Made by a program: the position numbers and the translations under genes. DNA of 64,000 nucleotides from Deltaproteobacteria bacterium (GTDB taxonomy: Bacteria; Desulfobacterota; Desulfobacteria; Desulfobacterales; ETH-SRB1), in the NCBI GenBank assembly GCA_030272815.1, contig JAJSZT010000008.1, forward strand, positions 1 through 64,000. Direction: 5' to 3'. The notes beneath the pieces are model-generated. The model worked only from the letters and a program-made list of their open reading frames with translations. It did not search any database and was not told where the DNA came from. Shown piece by piece: positions 7,555-18,491 of this stretch; position 1 is the stretch's first letter; the number at the start of each line of letters is the position of its first letter.

Positions 7555-8826
7555 TTAACCGTGAGCGGTTAATATATCTTCGTATGCCTTTTTGTCGGGA
7601 ACAGGGCCAAGCAAGGTAATTGCAAGCTGGTCATTATCAAAAAGAGTTGATGCTAAATCAATAATATCATCTGCTGTGACTTCTTCTATTTTATTTACAA
7701 CTTCCTGTAAACGAATATATCGACCAAAATGGATTTCATTCTGAGCTAACCGAACCATCTGGCTGTCGATACTTTCCGATGCAAGCATAAGGTTGCCTTT
7801 TGTATATTCCTTTGCACTTCGCAGCTCGGTTGAGTCAACAGGTATTTTTTTAAGTTTTAATATCTCAATTAGAATGACTTCTATGGCTTCTTTAGCATTT
7901 TTAGGATCGACCCCAACGTAGACTCCGCACATGCCTGTATCGACATGAGATGATATAAAAGAATAGATAGAGTATGCGAGCCCTCTGTTTTCACGAATTT
8001 GCTGGAAGAGCCTTGAACTCATGTTCCCACCGAGTATGGTATTAATCAGTGAAAAGGCATAACGTTTTGGATCGGTAATTGATAGACCTTTTGTGCCCAT
8101 GCAGATATGAATCTGCTCGAGCTCCCTGGAATGAATGGCGACTTTAGATTGGCCGGTTGGAGTTGTACGGGCAGGTAAGCTGTTACTTGCTTTAACTGAT
8201 TCAAATTGTTGCCTGACCAGGTTGACAAAGTGATCATGCTCTACGTTGCCTGCGATAGATATCAAGATACGTTCGGGCTGATAAAGCCGGGAAAAAAAAC
8301 CTCTGATGGTTTCAGTTTCGAAACTTAAAATGTTTTCACGAGAACCAAGTATTGATTGTCCCAAAGGGTTGTCACCCCAATAAGTATGTCCTGAAAGAGT
8401 GTGAATGTATTCTTCCGGGGTGTCTTCGGCCATTGCAATTTCCTGGAATATAACTGCCCGTTCTTTTTCAACCTCTATTGATTCAAATGCTGAGTATAAA
8501 AATATATCAGAAAGAATATCAACCATGGTATCCAGGTGCGTGTCCATTACCTTTGCATGGTAACAGGTGTTTTCCATGGTTGTAAACGCGTTTGTATTAC
8601 CGCCGATAGAGTCGAATTCCTTGGCTATCTGAAGGGCCGACCGTTTCTTTGTCCCCTTAAAGATCATGTGTTCAATAAAATGGGAAAGCCCGTTTTCTGA
8701 TGGAGTCTCATCTCTGGCTCCTACATTTACCCAGACTCCCATTGAAACACTGCGAGCATGGGGTATTTTTTTGGATAAAATCCTGATGCCGTTATTAAGA
8801 ATGGTTTTGTTTGCTATTTTATCCAT
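7555..8826 (-). CDS. M16-family zinc metallopeptidase (processing-peptidase-like)
   Basis: A 423-residue insulinase-superfamily peptidase. The inverted zinc motif is HFIEH at residues 49-53 (H49, E52, H53), and the third ligand is expected in the [17 protein letters not shown] segment near residue 129. The C-terminal half carries the family's R/Y motif (GLAYSIYSF around residues 284-292). This size and motif set match the bacterial homologues of mitochondrial processing peptidase found downstream of pnp in many bacteria (YmxG-like). The ATG overlaps the pnp stop region by eight bases, so it is translationally coupled to pnp. There is no signal peptide, so it is cytoplasmic. The last codons and the stop lie in a repeat of GTTAAC type. 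Confidence 0.92.
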   Translation of the reverse strand: MDKIANKTILNNGIRILSKKIPHARSVSMGVWVNVGARDETPSENGLSHFIEHMIFKGTKKRSALQIAKEFDSIGGNTNAFTTMENTCYHAKVMDTHLDTMVDILSDIFLYSAFESIEVEKERAVIFQEIAMAEDTPEEYIHTLSGHTYWGDNPLGQSILGSRENILSFETETIRGFFSRLYQPERILISIAGNVEHDHFVNLVRQQFESVKASNSLPARTTPTGQSKVAIHSRELEQIHICMGTKGLSITDPKRYAFSLINTILGGNMSSRLFQQIRENRGLAYSIYSFISSHVDTGMCGVYVGVDPKNAKEAIEVILIEILKLKKIPVDSTELRSAKEYTKGNLMLASESIDSQMVRLAQNEIHFGRYIRLQEVVNKIEEVTADDIIDLASTLFDNDQLAITLLGPVPDKKAYEDILTAHG

Positions 8827-10915
8827 TTTTCTCTTCTATAACTGCTTTGCGACTCAGGCGTATTTTCCCGTCTTTTACTTCAAGAACCTTAACCTTTATT
8901 TTTTCTCCTTCCTTAACTATATCTGTAACTTTTGCTACGCGATGTGAAGCAAGTTGTGAAATATGCACAAGTCCATCTACGTTGGGCATTATCTGAACGA
9001 ATGCCCCAAAGTCCATTATTTTTACGACAGTACCTTCATAAATAGCTCCAACCTCGGGCTCTCTTGTGATTTCCTTGATCATTTCCAATGCTGCATCTGC
9101 GTCTTTTTCGGAAACTGCGGCAATTTTAACAAGGCCTGTATCATCTATTTCTATTCTAGTATTTGTCTCGCTCTGCATTGCCCGAATGGTTTTTCCGCCA
9201 GGCCCTATTATTTCTCTTATCTTGTCAGGATTAATCTTTATGGTAATTATTTTTGGAGCATGAGGGGAAATTTCTTTGCGGGGTTCTTTTAAAGATTCAA
9301 GCATCTTGTCAAGAATAAAATGCCTGCCGGTACGCGCCTGCTCAAGAGCTTTCTGCATTATATCCTTTGAAAGTTCGTGAATTTTAATATCCATCTGTAA
9401 GGCTGTTATGCCGTCACATGTGCCGGCGACTTTAAAATCCATGTCTCCAGCTTGATCTTCATCGCCAAGTATATCCGACAGGATAATCACATCATCTCCT
9501 TCTTTTACAAGTCCCATTGCAATCCCGGAAACAGGTGATTTAATTGGGACTCCACCGTCCATAAGAGCCAGGATTCCTGAACATACAGTACCCATCGATG
9601 AAGAGCCGTTTGATTCCAAAACTTCTGATACTATACGAATTGTATAATCAAAGTCTTTTTTATCTGGAAGCACTTTTTCAATAGCTCTGGTTGACAGTCC
9701 GCCATGTCCTATATCTCTTCGGCTTGGGCCGCCAATTCGTTTTACTTCACCAACCGAATAGGGCGGAAAATTGTAGTGAAGCATGAATGGCCTGAGTTCT
9801 TCCCCACTGAGTGTTTCAACCCTTTGTTCATCCGGGCCTGAACCAAGAGTCATAATTCCTAATACCTGAGTTTCTCCTCTTGTAAACAGGGCACTGCCGT
9901 GCGGCCTCGGCAGAACGCCGACTTCACAAGTGATTGGTCTTATTTCATCAAATTTCCTGTTATCAATTCTCCGCCCTTCTTTCAGGATAAGTTCTCTGCT
10001 GATTGATTTTTGCAAGTCCTGAAAAATGTCGTAAACTTCTTCCCTGCGATCAGCGTATTCTTCACCAAGATTTTCAAATATCTCAGATTTAACACTGCGA
10101 AGAGCGGTTCGACGTTTAATTTTTTCGGGTATAAGAATTGCTTCACGCAATTTTGAATGGGCTGCCGCCTCAACTTTTTTTACCAGCATTTCGTCTTTTT
10201 CAGGGGCAGTAAAAGGACGTTTAGGTACACCGGCAATCTCTTTTAGTTTTACTTGCAAATCTATGATCGGTTGCATTTCTTTATGACCAAAGAATATGGC
10301 TTCAAGCATATCTTCTTCGTTTATTAAGCTGCCTCCACCTTCAACCATTACTACGCCGGTTTTTGAACCTGCAACAATGATATTAAGATCGCTTTTTTCA
10401 CATTCACTGATTGTTGGATTGATTATTAATTCACCATCTATTCGTCCTACACGGACAGATGCAATCGGCCCCTCAAATGGAATGTCTGATATTTCAAGCG
10501 CAGTAGAGGCTCCTATCAGTGCCAGGATATCAGGATCATTTTCCTGATCCATAGATAATACTGTTGCAATAACTTGCGTTTCGTAATTATATTTTTTTGG
10601 AAAAAGAGGCCTTATGGGTCGATCGATAAGGCGGGCGGTTAATGTTTCTTTTTCAGATGGCCTTCCAATTTCGCGCCTGAAATAATTACCAGGTATCCGG
10701 CCTGCCGCATAAATTTTTTCCTGATATTCAACTGTAAGTGGTAAGAAAGATACTGTTTTATCTTCATAAGCGGATACAACTGAAACCAGTACGATAGTTT
10801 CTCCGTATTGAACTGTAACTGAACCCGAAGCCTGTTTTGCAACCTTGCCGGTCTGTATGCTAAGAGTTTTTCCTCCGACTTCTGTTTTAAGTAAATTTTC
10901 CATATTTATCTCCAA
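8819..10915 (-). CDS. pnp: Polyribonucleotide nucleotidyltransferase (PNPase)
   Basis: A 3'-5' phosphorolytic exoribonuclease and degradosome partner. The 698 residues contain, in order, the first RNase PH domain (about 10-140), the linker helical domain, the second RNase PH domain (about 310-540, with [23 protein letters not shown] and the [18 protein letters not shown] active-site region), a KH domain ([16 protein letters not shown]) and an S1 domain ([20 protein letters not shown]). The length is complete. It follows rpsO on the strand after a 168-base gap holding a repeat element. In the classical rpsO-pnp arrangement the leader is cut by RNase III and autoregulated by PNPase. The repeat hairpin in this gap may play or disturb that role. 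Confidence 0.98.
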   Translation of the reverse strand: MEINMENLLKTEVGGKTLSIQTGKVAKQASGSVTVQYGETIVLVSVVSAYEDKTVSFLPLTVEYQEKIYAAGRIPGNYFRREIGRPSEKETLTARLIDRPIRPLFPKKYNYETQVIATVLSMDQENDPDILALIGASTALEISDIPFEGPIASVRVGRIDGELIINPTISECEKSDLNIIVAGSKTGVVMVEGGGSLINEEDMLEAIFFGHKEMQPIIDLQVKLKEIAGVPKRPFTAPEKDEMLVKKVEAAAHSKLREAILIPEKIKRRTALRSVKSEIFENLGEEYADRREEVYDIFQDLQKSISRELILKEGRRIDNRKFDEIRPITCEVGVLPRPHGSALFTRGETQVLGIMTLGSGPDEQRVETLSGEELRPFMLHYNFPPYSVGEVKRIGGPSRRDIGHGGLSTRAIEKVLPDKKDFDYTIRIVSEVLESNGSSSMGTVCSGILALMDGGVPIKSPVSGIAMGLVKEGDDVIILSDILGDEDQAGDMDFKVAGTCDGITALQMDIKIHELSKDIMQKALEQARTGRHFILDKMLESLKEPRKEISPHAPKIITIKINPDKIREIIGPGGKTIRAMQSETNTRIEIDDTGLVKIAAVSEKDADAALEMIKEITREPEVGAIYEGTVVKIMDFGAFVQIMPNVDGLVHISQLASHRVAKVTDIVKEGEKIKVKVLEVKDGKIRLSRKAVIEEKNG

Positions 10916-10968
10916 ATAAGTTTAAACAAATAACTGTATAGAACTTGTTATATGTTTTTGCTTGCCAG

Positions 10969-11063
10969 TTAGTGTGTGAACGGAAGCCCCCTCTTTTTGC
11001 CATTTCAACCGAAGTGAGAAATCTTAAATGACAACTTTGGATAGTTTTCGTTCAGGCATCATT
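10969..11063. repeat. Intergenic repeat element, TTAGTG..CGTTCAGGCA family, copy 1
   Basis: About 95 bases between rpsO and pnp. The ends (GTTAGTGTGTGAACGGA and TTTTCGTTCAGGCATCAT) are imperfect inverted repeats. The inner part (AAGATTTCTCACTTCGG.. and ACTATCCAAAGTTGTCATTT on the other strand) matches the element at 24099-24357. The element must be transcribed with the operon. Confidence 0.7.
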
Positions 11064-11083
11064 TATGTACTTTATGTTAATGT

Positions 11084-11353
11084 TTATCTTCTAAGCCCCA
11101 GGTTTGCAATTATTGTCCGATATCTTTTTACATCATTGTTTTTTACGTAGTTTAATAGTTTGCGGCGTCTGCCGACTAAAATCAACAAACCCCTTCGAGA
11201 GTGATGATCTTTTTTATGAACCTTTAAGTGCTCGGTAAGATAAGAAATACGATGTGTAAAAAGCCCGATTTGAACCTCAGGTGAACCTGTATCTGTTTCG
11301 TGCAATTTATATTGCTCAATAAGCTTTTTTTTATCTTCCACAGTTAAAACCAC
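11084..11353 (-). CDS. rpsO: 30S ribosomal protein S15
   Basis: An 89-residue S15, the standard length, with family signatures [20 protein letters not shown] and [20 protein letters not shown]. It binds the 16S rRNA central domain early in 30S assembly and usually controls its own mRNA. It sits between truB and pnp, as in most bacteria. Confidence 0.98.
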   Translation of the reverse strand: MVLTVEDKKKLIEQYKLHETDTGSPEVQIGLFTHRISYLTEHLKVHKKDHHSRRGLLILVGRRRKLLNYVKNNDVKRYRTIIANLGLRR

Positions 11354-11381
11354 TTTTTTGCCTCCTATTGCTTAATAAGTT

Positions 11382-12290
11382 TTAATTAAACACACAGCAG
11401 TAATTATATCTGTTACTATCTTTTTTGAATTTAAGTACTGCAACGAGATTGTTCTTTGTATCAACAATCTTGATAAAATTTTTTAAATTGTCTGTATTCC
11501 GTGGCATAAACTCTTTTGTTGTTAATATAGTGCCATGCTTTATTTTTTTTGTCAGAAATTCATCGGCTATATGTTCGGGCATATTGCGCAAGGCATCTGA
11601 CATGGATATTATTCTATCATTTATTGCTCCGGTTAAAAATAGCTGTTCCAGTTCTGATAAGTTTACAGCTTCATTAATTGTAAATTCACTGCTTTCAATT
11701 CTTCTAAGTTTTTTAAGATGTCCACCGCAGCCAAGTTCCTTACCTATATCTGAACATAGAGTCCTGATATATGTACCTGAAGAACAGCATGCCTCAAAAC
11801 TTATAAAAGGTATATTTATTTTAAGTATTTTGTTATACGATATAAAAACATGTCTTGAAGATTTCCTGACAAATTTGCCTTTTCTCGCAAGCTTGTATAA
11901 TGGGATACCCTTGTGCTTTAATGCTGAAAAAGCCGGTGGAACCTGTTCTATCGTTCCTTCAAATTGTCTAAATACAGCTCGAATTGTTTTTTCAGTAAAA
12001 TTCAGTTCATCACTTGTAGAAATAATCTTTCCGGTGGCATCCTGAGTGTCTGTTTCCACTCCCAGGTGCAGTACAGCTTCATATTTTTTGCTGCCAGTTA
12101 AAAAAAACCTGGATAACTTTGTTGCTTTATTAATACAGCAAAGCAGGACACCTGTTGCTTCCGGATCAAGAGTTCCTGCATGTCCGACTTTTCCGGCTCC
12201 GAATAGTTTTTTTATAATGGCCACAACTTTTGCTGAAGTTATATTAACGGGCTTGTCAATAACTATAACTCCATCTATTTCCTTGTTCAT
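11382..12290 (-). CDS. truB: tRNA pseudouridine(55) synthase
   Basis: Makes pseudouridine 55 in the T-loop of tRNAs. The motif with the catalytic aspartate, GHAGTLDPEATGVLL, is near residue 40. GVETDTQDATGK, the RNA-contacting GTYIRTLCSDIG and a C-terminal PUA-like extension follow. I start it at ATG 12290 (MNKEIDGVIVIDKP, 302 residues), which fits the family N terminus. A TTG at 12320 would add ten unconserved residues and overlap the nrnA stop. The codons before the ATG contain a GTGAACC-type repeat. It is tightly packed between nrnA and rpsO in one operon. Confidence 0.95.
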   Translation of the reverse strand: MNKEIDGVIVIDKPVNITSAKVVAIIKKLFGAGKVGHAGTLDPEATGVLLCCINKATKLSRFFLTGSKKYEAVLHLGVETDTQDATGKIISTSDELNFTEKTIRAVFRQFEGTIEQVPPAFSALKHKGIPLYKLARKGKFVRKSSRHVFISYNKILKINIPFISFEACCSSGTYIRTLCSDIGKELGCGGHLKKLRRIESSEFTINEAVNLSELEQLFLTGAINDRIISMSDALRNMPEHIADEFLTKKIKHGTILTTKEFMPRNTDNLKNFIKIVDTKNNLVAVLKFKKDSNRYNYCCVFN

Positions 12291-12316
12291 AGATATAGGT
12301 TCAGGGTTCACAGTTA

Positions 12317-13291
12317 TCAAAGTTGAACAGCAATGTTTAACATCTGTGTTTTTATATCAGATAGCGTTGACTCAATATTGAATCCTGCGGCTCTGTTATG
12401 CCCGCCGCCGCCGAACGAACCGGCTATTGCAGCCACATCAACCGTTTCATCAGAACGGAGGCTAACATGGTAATTCTCAGGGTTTTCCGATACTCCTTTT
12501 CCATTTGATAATTCATGTATAAGTGCGGCAACTTTAACATTTTCTATACTTTTTGCATAATTGATAAGACCGTCTATGTCCTCAGGAAGCGTTCCGGTTT
12601 CATCAAGCATGTCTTTTGTTAATATCATCATGGACATTTTGCCGTTATCTGAAATTTCAATAGATTCAAGCGCCATATTCAGGAGCTTTATCTGCCCAAG
12701 AGAGTATCTGCCATAAACATGCCGGGCAACATTATATGGATCAACGCCGGCTTCAACCATTTTTTCACAGATCGCAAAAGCAGATTTATTTGTATTTGAA
12801 AAACGGAACGACCCCGTATCAGTCAAAATACCTGTATATATTGAGGTGGCAATCGCACTGTTACTGATGGGGAGAGCCATTTCTATTAACAGGTTGTATA
12901 TTATCTCTGCTGCGGCACATGCAGATGTATCTATAAGATTAAAATTGCCGAATCTAGTATTGGTTATATGGTGATCAATGTTTATTATTACTGGTATCTT
13001 GCTGATAACCGAAGAAATTTTGCCGATACGCTGGAAATCAGCGCAGTCAAGAATAATGGCGGTATCATAAGTATTTGTTTCCTTAATTTGACGGACAATT
13101 CTTTCAACTGACGGTAGAAAACGATATACAGATGGAATAGAGCTTTCGTTATAAAGAGTTATATTTTTGTTCAGTGCTTCGAGAGCAAGTCCCATAGCAA
13201 TCAACGAGCCTATAGCATCTCCGTCAGGATTTTTGTGAGAAGCAATTATAATATGGTTGCTATTTTTCAGGTGGTTTATAATCTTTTTCAT
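12317..13291 (-). CDS. nrnA: DHH/DHHA1 phosphoesterase, NrnA-type nanoRNase / pAp phosphatase
   Basis: A 324-residue bifunctional oligoribonuclease and 3'-phosphoadenosine-5'-phosphate phosphatase. The DHH domain shows ASHKNPDGDAIGS (residues 18-30), DCADFQRIG and NIDHHITN. The DHHA1 domain ends with SFGGGGHNRAAGF. In a sulfate reducer the pAp phosphatase activity could also recycle sulfonucleotides, but this is inference. The start overlaps the 3' end of rbfA by 32 bases, so the two are coupled. The rbfA-nrnA-truB order is a common arrangement in this phylum. Confidence 0.95.
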   Translation of the reverse strand: MKKIINHLKNSNHIIIASHKNPDGDAIGSLIAMGLALEALNKNITLYNESSIPSVYRFLPSVERIVRQIKETNTYDTAIILDCADFQRIGKISSVISKIPVIINIDHHITNTRFGNFNLIDTSACAAAEIIYNLLIEMALPISNSAIATSIYTGILTDTGSFRFSNTNKSAFAICEKMVEAGVDPYNVARHVYGRYSLGQIKLLNMALESIEISDNGKMSMMILTKDMLDETGTLPEDIDGLINYAKSIENVKVAALIHELSNGKGVSENPENYHVSLRSDETVDVAAIAGSFGGGGHNRAAGFNIESTLSDIKTQMLNIAVQL

Positions 13292-13634
13292 TATCTGTTT
13301 TTGTACTTTTGAGCAATTTATCTATGCGTGAAGCATAGTCAAAGGATTCATCATATAAAAATTCGATATCAGGCATATAGCGCAAACCAAGATGTTGAGA
13401 TAGAACTCGTTTCACATATCCATGAGCGCTTTTAAAGCCTTCTATTGCTTTCTCCGTGTTTTTAGGAGCAGAAGTAGTGAAATATATACGGGCTTTCCTT
13501 AAATCATCCGACAACTTGACATCAGTAATTGTAACCATCTCAAGGCGAGGGTCTTTAATATCTTTTTGCAATAAATCTGACAGAATTCTTTGTATATGGC
13601 CGCCAACTCTGTCAGAACGAGGAAATGATTTCAT
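13260..13634 (-). CDS. rbfA: Ribosome-binding factor A
   Basis: A 124-residue KH-like 30S maturation factor. It shows the family pattern RVGGHIQRILSDLLQKDIKDPR at the start, VTITDVKLSDDLRKARIYF in the middle and RYMPDIEFLYDESFDYASRIDKLL near the end. It acts on the 5' end of 16S rRNA during late assembly and cold adaptation. The ATG overlaps the ylxP stop by four bases, and its own 3' end overlaps nrnA. Confidence 0.96.
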   Translation of the reverse strand: MKSFPRSDRVGGHIQRILSDLLQKDIKDPRLEMVTITDVKLSDDLRKARIYFTTSAPKNTEKAIEGFKSAHGYVKRVLSQHLGLRYMPDIEFLYDESFDYASRIDKLLKSTKTDNEKDYKPPEK

Positions 13635-13918
13635 AAATTAATAATTTCCATTTCAGTATCAATAATCTCAGCCAGACCTGTCCTATCGGCAAGATTAAAA
13701 ATTTTATCAATACAGGAATTTATCATCATCCGATTATTACCCACTATTGCAAAGCCTATTTCCGCTTTTTGGTGAATGTCATTTGAGCCCACTTCTGCGA
13801 CCGATACAATAAAATTGTTGCGTATCCTGGCGATAATGGACTTTACAATCTTTCTTTTACTTTTTAATGAGCGGCAGTCATGCAGCCTGAATGTGATAAT
13901 TCCGATACCGACAACCAT
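13631..13918 (-). CDS. DUF503 family protein (YlxP-like)
   Basis: A 95-residue protein with DUF503 features: GIITFRLHDCRSLKSKRKIV at the start, NNFIVSVAEVGSNDIHQKAEIGFAIVGNN in the middle, and a final EIIDTEMEIINL strand. The family is nearly always encoded between infB and rbfA, as here, and is thought to assist ribosome or RNA metabolism, but its biochemical role is not settled. The stop overlaps the rbfA start. Confidence 0.93.
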   Translation of the reverse strand: MVVGIGIITFRLHDCRSLKSKRKIVKSIIARIRNNFIVSVAEVGSNDIHQKAEIGFAIVGNNRMMINSCIDKIFNLADRTGLAEIIDTEMEIINL

Positions 13919-14003
13919 TTTCTTACTTTACAAATTGCAAAAAGTTACGCTCAACCACCCAATCCCTGATCCCTAATCCCTGCTTTTTCACCTGATCCCT
14001 GCT

Positions 14004-16721
14004 TTATTCTTCGATTTCAGGTTTGATCTCTTCAAGATAATAACATTCAATTATATCACCGAGCTTAATATCGTTAAAATTCTCAATACCAATTCCGCAT
14101 TCATACCCGCTTTGAACTTCTTTTGCATCTTCTTTGAAACGTCTAAGGGAAGAAATCTTGCCTTCATAGGAAACAACACCATCTCTTATAAGGCGGACAA
14201 GCTGACCGCGTTCAATTTTTCCATCCGTTACATAGGAACCCGCAATTGTACCGATTTTAGGAACATGAAATACTTCTCTGACCTCTGCTCTGCCAAGTAT
14301 TCGCTCCTCATAGGTCGACTCCATCAAGCCAACGATAGCATTCTTGATGTCTTTGATTACATTGTATATGATATTATAAAAACGCATATCAACATTTTCT
14401 TCATTAGCAAACGCCTCTACTTTTGTGCTGGGTCGGACGTTAAAACCTATAATTATGGCGTCAGATACAGCGGCCAGAGAAACATCTGATTCGATAATTG
14501 TTCCGGTAGCTGCATGAATAACATTAATTTTAACCTCATTATTAGAAAGCTTTGTCAAAGAATCTCTAAGGGCTTCTATAGAGCCATGCACATCTGCTTT
14601 AATGATAAGACTTAGCTCCTTAGCCTCGCCTTTCTCCATTTGTTCAAAAAGTTTTTCAAGACTTAATCTGCTGGTTTTAGATAGATCTTTAGACCTTTGT
14701 TTCTGGATTCTGTGAATGCTGACCTGCTTAGCACTTTTATCATCGGCAAGAGCTATGAATTCATCTCCGGCATTAGGTACACCTGTGAGCCCTAAAATTT
14801 CAACCGGAATTGAAGGCCCGGCGGCTTCAACATGCTTTCCCCTGTCATTCAACATGGCACGGACTTTGCCGTGGTGTATTCCACATACTATTGCATCGCC
14901 TGTGTGGAGAGTGCCTTCCCGTATAAGAAGTGTGGCAACAGCACCTCTTCCCGAGTCTATTTTCGCTTCAACTACATTGCCTTGAGCAAACTTATCTGGA
15001 TTAGCCTTTAATTCCATCAATTCAGCCTGAAGAAGTATCATCTCAAGCAGTTCCTCTATCCCTTGATTTGTTTTCGCAGAAACATTGACAAATATAGTAT
15101 CTCCGCCCCACTCTTCAGGGGCGAGCCCTAATTCAGCGATTTCACGCTTAACGCGTTCAGGGTCTGCATTCGCTTTATCTATCTTGTTAATTGCTACAAT
15201 AATAGGGACTCCCGCAGCTTTTGAATGGTTGATTGCCTCAACGGTCTGAGGCATTACACCGTCGTCAGCGGCAACAACCAGTACCACTACATCTGTAACC
15301 TTGGCACCTCGAGCACGCATTGCAGTAAAAGCTTCATGGCCCGGTGTATCCAGAAAGACAATTTGTCCCTTATCTGTAGATACGTAGTATGCACCTATAT
15401 GTTGTGTAATTCCCCCTGCCTCGATTTCTGTCACTTTGGTTTTGCGAATTACATCGAGAAGAGATGTCTTTCCGTGGTCTACATGCCCCATAATGGTAAC
15501 AACAGGAGGTCTTCCGGTTAGTTTGTCCGGATCGTCTTTTTCAACTTTTAATATAACTTCTTCCTCAAAAGAGGCTCTTTCTACTTCGTAATTAAATTCT
15601 GTGGCAATAAGAGAAGCTGTATCAAAGTCAATTGTCTGATTTACGGTAGCCATAACACCCATATCCATAAGGGCCTTAATCATTTCATTGGCCTTTATTC
15701 CCATGCGCTTTGCCAGATCAGCCAGAACAATGGCGTCGTCAATTTTGATCCTGCGTTTAATGGCTTTCGGTATTGTAATCTGAGGTTTTTGTCCTTGTAC
15801 GGCTGCTTTGCTTTTAGCGGCGGCCTTACGTATTTTTCGGCCCCGATGTTGTTTCGGATAAAGGTCTGCCCCTTCAACGACTTCTTTTCTTCTAAAAGAA
15901 ATTTTCTTTTTGAAGAACTTTTTATCCTTGACAGGTTCTTCCTGTTTTTTGTCTTTTTTCCCTTTCTTTTTTTCTTTTGGGAGTAAATCTATTTGAACCT
16001 TTTCGCTAACTGGCTCCTCTTTTTCTATTTTGGGTGGTTTTTCAACTTTTGTTTTAAGTTTTTCCACCTTGGGTTGTTCAGTCTCAGGTAGCTTTTCTTC
16101 ATGTGGTGCCGGCATTTTTATGATCTTTGCCGGCGTCTCTTTTTTGAGCTTCTTTTTTACTTTTTTAGGCTTTTTCCCCTTAGGCAAAGTTACTGTTTCA
16201 GCCTTTTTTGCTACAGGTGGCTGTTTGGGCTTTTTCTCCTCTTCCACAGAGACCATTTTCTGAACACCCTCGTCGGTTTTTTCATCTTTTGCAAGTGCTG
16301 CTTTTTCTTCAGCCATGCCTTTTTCCGCATCTTTCTTTTTTACTTTTTCAGGCTTTTCGGCCTTTTTAAGTTCAAGCTCTGCAATGGGGGGTTTTTCTTC
16401 TATAGCTTTTTCAGATGGTTGTTCATCTGCTGTAATTTTTTCAGGAGGACTTACTTTTTCCAGAGGTACCTCTTTTTCAGGAGCTGTTTCAACCGGCACA
16501 ATTTTTTTACGTCTTCTAATAACAGTCGGTTTTATTCGTGTCACTTCGACAACATCGGTTTTATTGCCGAGAAGATTTGCTTTGACTTTGGCTACTGCTT
16601 CATCGTCCAGAGAACTCATATGGCTGTTTACCTTAATAGCCATCTTACTTAACTTTTCAAGTAGTTCCTTGTTCTTTATGTTAAGTTCTCTGGCAAGCTC
16701 ATATACTCTGATCTTTCCCAT
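14004..16721 (-). CDS. infB: Translation initiation factor IF-2
   Basis: A 905-residue GTPase that places initiator tRNA on the 30S subunit. An N-terminal IF2_N domain ([20 protein letters not shown]) is followed by a long low-complexity Lys/Glu/Pro linker (about residues 70-310), a second IF2_N copy (about 320-385), and the G domain with [20 protein letters not shown] and NKIDKA. Domains II, III and IV ([14 protein letters not shown]) close it. The length is within the normal range for deltaproteobacterial IF-2. The 192-base gap to nusA upstream is filled by a 125-bp palindromic element that must be part of the polycistronic RNA. Confidence 0.98.
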   Translation of the reverse strand: MGKIRVYELARELNIKNKELLEKLSKMAIKVNSHMSSLDDEAVAKVKANLLGNKTDVVEVTRIKPTVIRRRKKIVPVETAPEKEVPLEKVSPPEKITADEQPSEKAIEEKPPIAELELKKAEKPEKVKKKDAEKGMAEEKAALAKDEKTDEGVQKMVSVEEEKKPKQPPVAKKAETVTLPKGKKPKKVKKKLKKETPAKIIKMPAPHEEKLPETEQPKVEKLKTKVEKPPKIEKEEPVSEKVQIDLLPKEKKKGKKDKKQEEPVKDKKFFKKKISFRRKEVVEGADLYPKQHRGRKIRKAAAKSKAAVQGQKPQITIPKAIKRRIKIDDAIVLADLAKRMGIKANEMIKALMDMGVMATVNQTIDFDTASLIATEFNYEVERASFEEEVILKVEKDDPDKLTGRPPVVTIMGHVDHGKTSLLDVIRKTKVTEIEAGGITQHIGAYYVSTDKGQIVFLDTPGHEAFTAMRARGAKVTDVVVLVVAADDGVMPQTVEAINHSKAAGVPIIVAINKIDKANADPERVKREIAELGLAPEEWGGDTIFVNVSAKTNQGIEELLEMILLQAELMELKANPDKFAQGNVVEAKIDSGRGAVATLLIREGTLHTGDAIVCGIHHGKVRAMLNDRGKHVEAAGPSIPVEILGLTGVPNAGDEFIALADDKSAKQVSIHRIQKQRSKDLSKTSRLSLEKLFEQMEKGEAKELSLIIKADVHGSIEALRDSLTKLSNNEVKINVIHAATGTIIESDVSLAAVSDAIIIGFNVRPSTKVEAFANEENVDMRFYNIIYNVIKDIKNAIVGLMESTYEERILGRAEVREVFHVPKIGTIAGSYVTDGKIERGQLVRLIRDGVVSYEGKISSLRRFKEDAKEVQSGYECGIGIENFNDIKLGDIIECYYLEEIKPEIEE

Positions 16722-16749
16722 CCATCCCCCTTAAATCGATTGTTTGTAA

Positions 16750-16874
16750 TATAGACTTTCAGATAAATAATTTCACTGCGTTATCAGTCAAAATCTTCGA
16801 CGACGTACAACTTAGCACGACTTGCTCAGATTTTTCCTTCTAGCCTTGTGAAATGAATTATCTGAAAGTCTATA
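16750..16874. repeat. Palindromic element TATAGACTTTCAGATAA, copy A (125 bp), between nusA and infB
   Basis: It starts TATAGACTTTCAGATAA and ends with its near-exact reverse complement. The inverted ends extend about 27 bases with few mismatches (through ATTTCAC). It differs from copy B at 18358-18482 at three positions over 125 bases. It carries no ORF and looks like a non-autonomous mobile (MITE-like) element, or a large RNA hairpin when transcribed. Confidence 0.92.
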
Positions 16875-16913
16875 GCCTGGCTTTTTGAAACAAGCGGATA
16901 TATTTTCAAAAAG

Positions 16914-18338
16914 CTATTTGCTATTGTTTTCCTCAAAGTCTGTTAATGGATCATCATTAAAAGCGTATTCTTCATCGCTTTTATCCACATCAAGATTTTC
17001 CTGGTTATCTGAAAGAGATGATTCTTTTGATTCAGATGTGTCATCATCACTTAACGTATTATCTGATAAAATTTCGTTAGATACTTCATCAGAACTATCA
17101 GAATTCGCAACATATTCTTTTGCGGTTTTAAGAAGCTTTATGGCTTTTTCTTCGGTAATACCTCTGATTTGCATCAAATCTTCTAATGAAGAGTTACTTA
17201 TTTCCTCAGCGGAAAAGAAACCCTTTTCATATAATGCGTCTGCCAGGCTGATGCTAATTCCCGGCAAAGCCACAAGAGAGTCGTAGCCATCCTGCATGGC
17301 CTGGCTGTATTTTGTTTCATTAATTACATCAAGATGCCATTTGGTGAGTTTTGAAGCAAGCCGTACGTTTTGACCTTTTTTCCCGATAGCTATTGAAAGA
17401 AATTCATCTGGAACAATTACTTCCATCAAACGGTTCTCTTCATCAATAATGACTCTGGATATTTCGGCAGGCGCCAGAGCATTGCAAACAAATTTTGCAG
17501 GATCAATATGCCAAGATACAATATCGATCTTTTCGCCCTTGAGTTCCTGAACAACATTTTGTACACGACTGCCTTTCATGCCAACGCATGCGCCGACAGG
17601 ATCAATATCTGAATCATTTGAAGCAACAGCGATTTTTGCCCTTATACCAGGTTCGCGGGCAGCGGCCATTATACTAACTATACCCTCGCTAATTTCCGGC
17701 ACTTCTGTTTTGAAAAGACTGACAAGAAAATTTGGGTGTGTTCTCGAAAGTATAATCTGAGGCCCTCGAGAGTCATGAAGCACGTCTAATATTTGAGCTC
17801 TGACGCGGTCACCTCTTCGATATATTTCTTTTGGAACCTGCTCTCGTTCAGGAAGAATACCTTCAGTATGACCCAAATTGACTATAATATCACCGCGATC
17901 AACGCGCTGAACAATTCCATTAATTATTTCGCCCTTTCTATCAATAAAGCTGGAATAAACCGCATCTCTTTCCGCATCTTTCATTTTTTGAATGATAACC
18001 TGCTTGGCTGACTGGGCAGCTATTCTACCAAAGGTTGAAGCATCCATTTTTGTACCGAGGCTGTCACCAATCTTGCTTTCCAGATCCAGTTTATATGCTT
18101 CTTCAAGGCTGATTTGAAGGTCAGGTTCGGTAATATTTTCTACCACCTCTTTAAACTGGAATACTTCTATTTCACCAGATTCTTCATTATATTTAACTTC
18201 AATATCAATGTTGCTTCCGAATTTTTTCCTGGCAGCAGATTTCAGAGCATCTTCAAGTGCCTTAATAAGGACTTCACTATCAATACCCTTGTCTCTGCCC
18301 ACCTGCTCAACGACACGCTTTATATCTGATATAAACAT
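16914..18338 (-). CDS. nusA: Transcription termination/antitermination factor NusA
   Basis: A 474-residue RNA polymerase cofactor that modulates pausing, termination and antitermination. Domains: N-terminal RNAP-binding domain (about 1-125), S1 (GEIINGIVQRVDRGDIIVNLG), KH1 (DPVGACVGMKGSRVQNVVQE) and KH2 (EFLSIAIGKKGQNVRLASKLTKW), then a helix-hairpin-helix repeat (residues ~365-410) and a very acidic serine-rich tail of about 60 residues (from SNEILSDNTLSDDD on). The tail is an unusual but not unique extension. Nearly identical palindromic elements lie immediately on both sides of the gene. Confidence 0.97.
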   Translation of the reverse strand: MFISDIKRVVEQVGRDKGIDSEVLIKALEDALKSAARKKFGSNIDIEVKYNEESGEIEVFQFKEVVENITEPDLQISLEEAYKLDLESKIGDSLGTKMDASTFGRIAAQSAKQVIIQKMKDAERDAVYSSFIDRKGEIINGIVQRVDRGDIIVNLGHTEGILPEREQVPKEIYRRGDRVRAQILDVLHDSRGPQIILSRTHPNFLVSLFKTEVPEISEGIVSIMAAAREPGIRAKIAVASNDSDIDPVGACVGMKGSRVQNVVQELKGEKIDIVSWHIDPAKFVCNALAPAEISRVIIDEENRLMEVIVPDEFLSIAIGKKGQNVRLASKLTKWHLDVINETKYSQAMQDGYDSLVALPGISISLADALYEKGFFSAEEISNSSLEDLMQIRGITEEKAIKLLKTAKEYVANSDSSDEVSNEILSDNTLSDDDTSESKESSLSDNQENLDVDKSDEEYAFNDDPLTDFEENNSK

Positions 18339-18357
18339 TCGTTTTCTCCGTTAAACT

Positions 18358-18482
18358 TATAGACTTTCAGATAAATAATTTCACTGCGTTATCAGTCAAA
18401 ATCTTCGACGACGTACAACTTAGCACGACTTACTCAGATTTTTCCTTCTATACTTGTGAAATGAATTATCTGAAAGTCTATA
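18358..18482. repeat. Palindromic element TATAGACTTTCAGATAA, copy B (125 bp), between rimP and nusA
   Basis: Same orientation, length and ends as copy A, with three substitutions. It begins 19 bases beyond the nusA start codon on the upstream side. It leaves only a short leader (ACGGAGAAAACG) for ribosome binding, so a folded stem here would lie directly before the nusA ribosome binding site. Confidence 0.92.
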
Positions 18483-18491
18483 GAAGGTGCT

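Noticed and set aside
16030-16652. Phe/Cys/Ser-rich plus-strand ORFs over infB
   Set aside because: They are shadows of the Lys/Glu-rich IF-2 linker. Their odd composition comes from the opposite strand.
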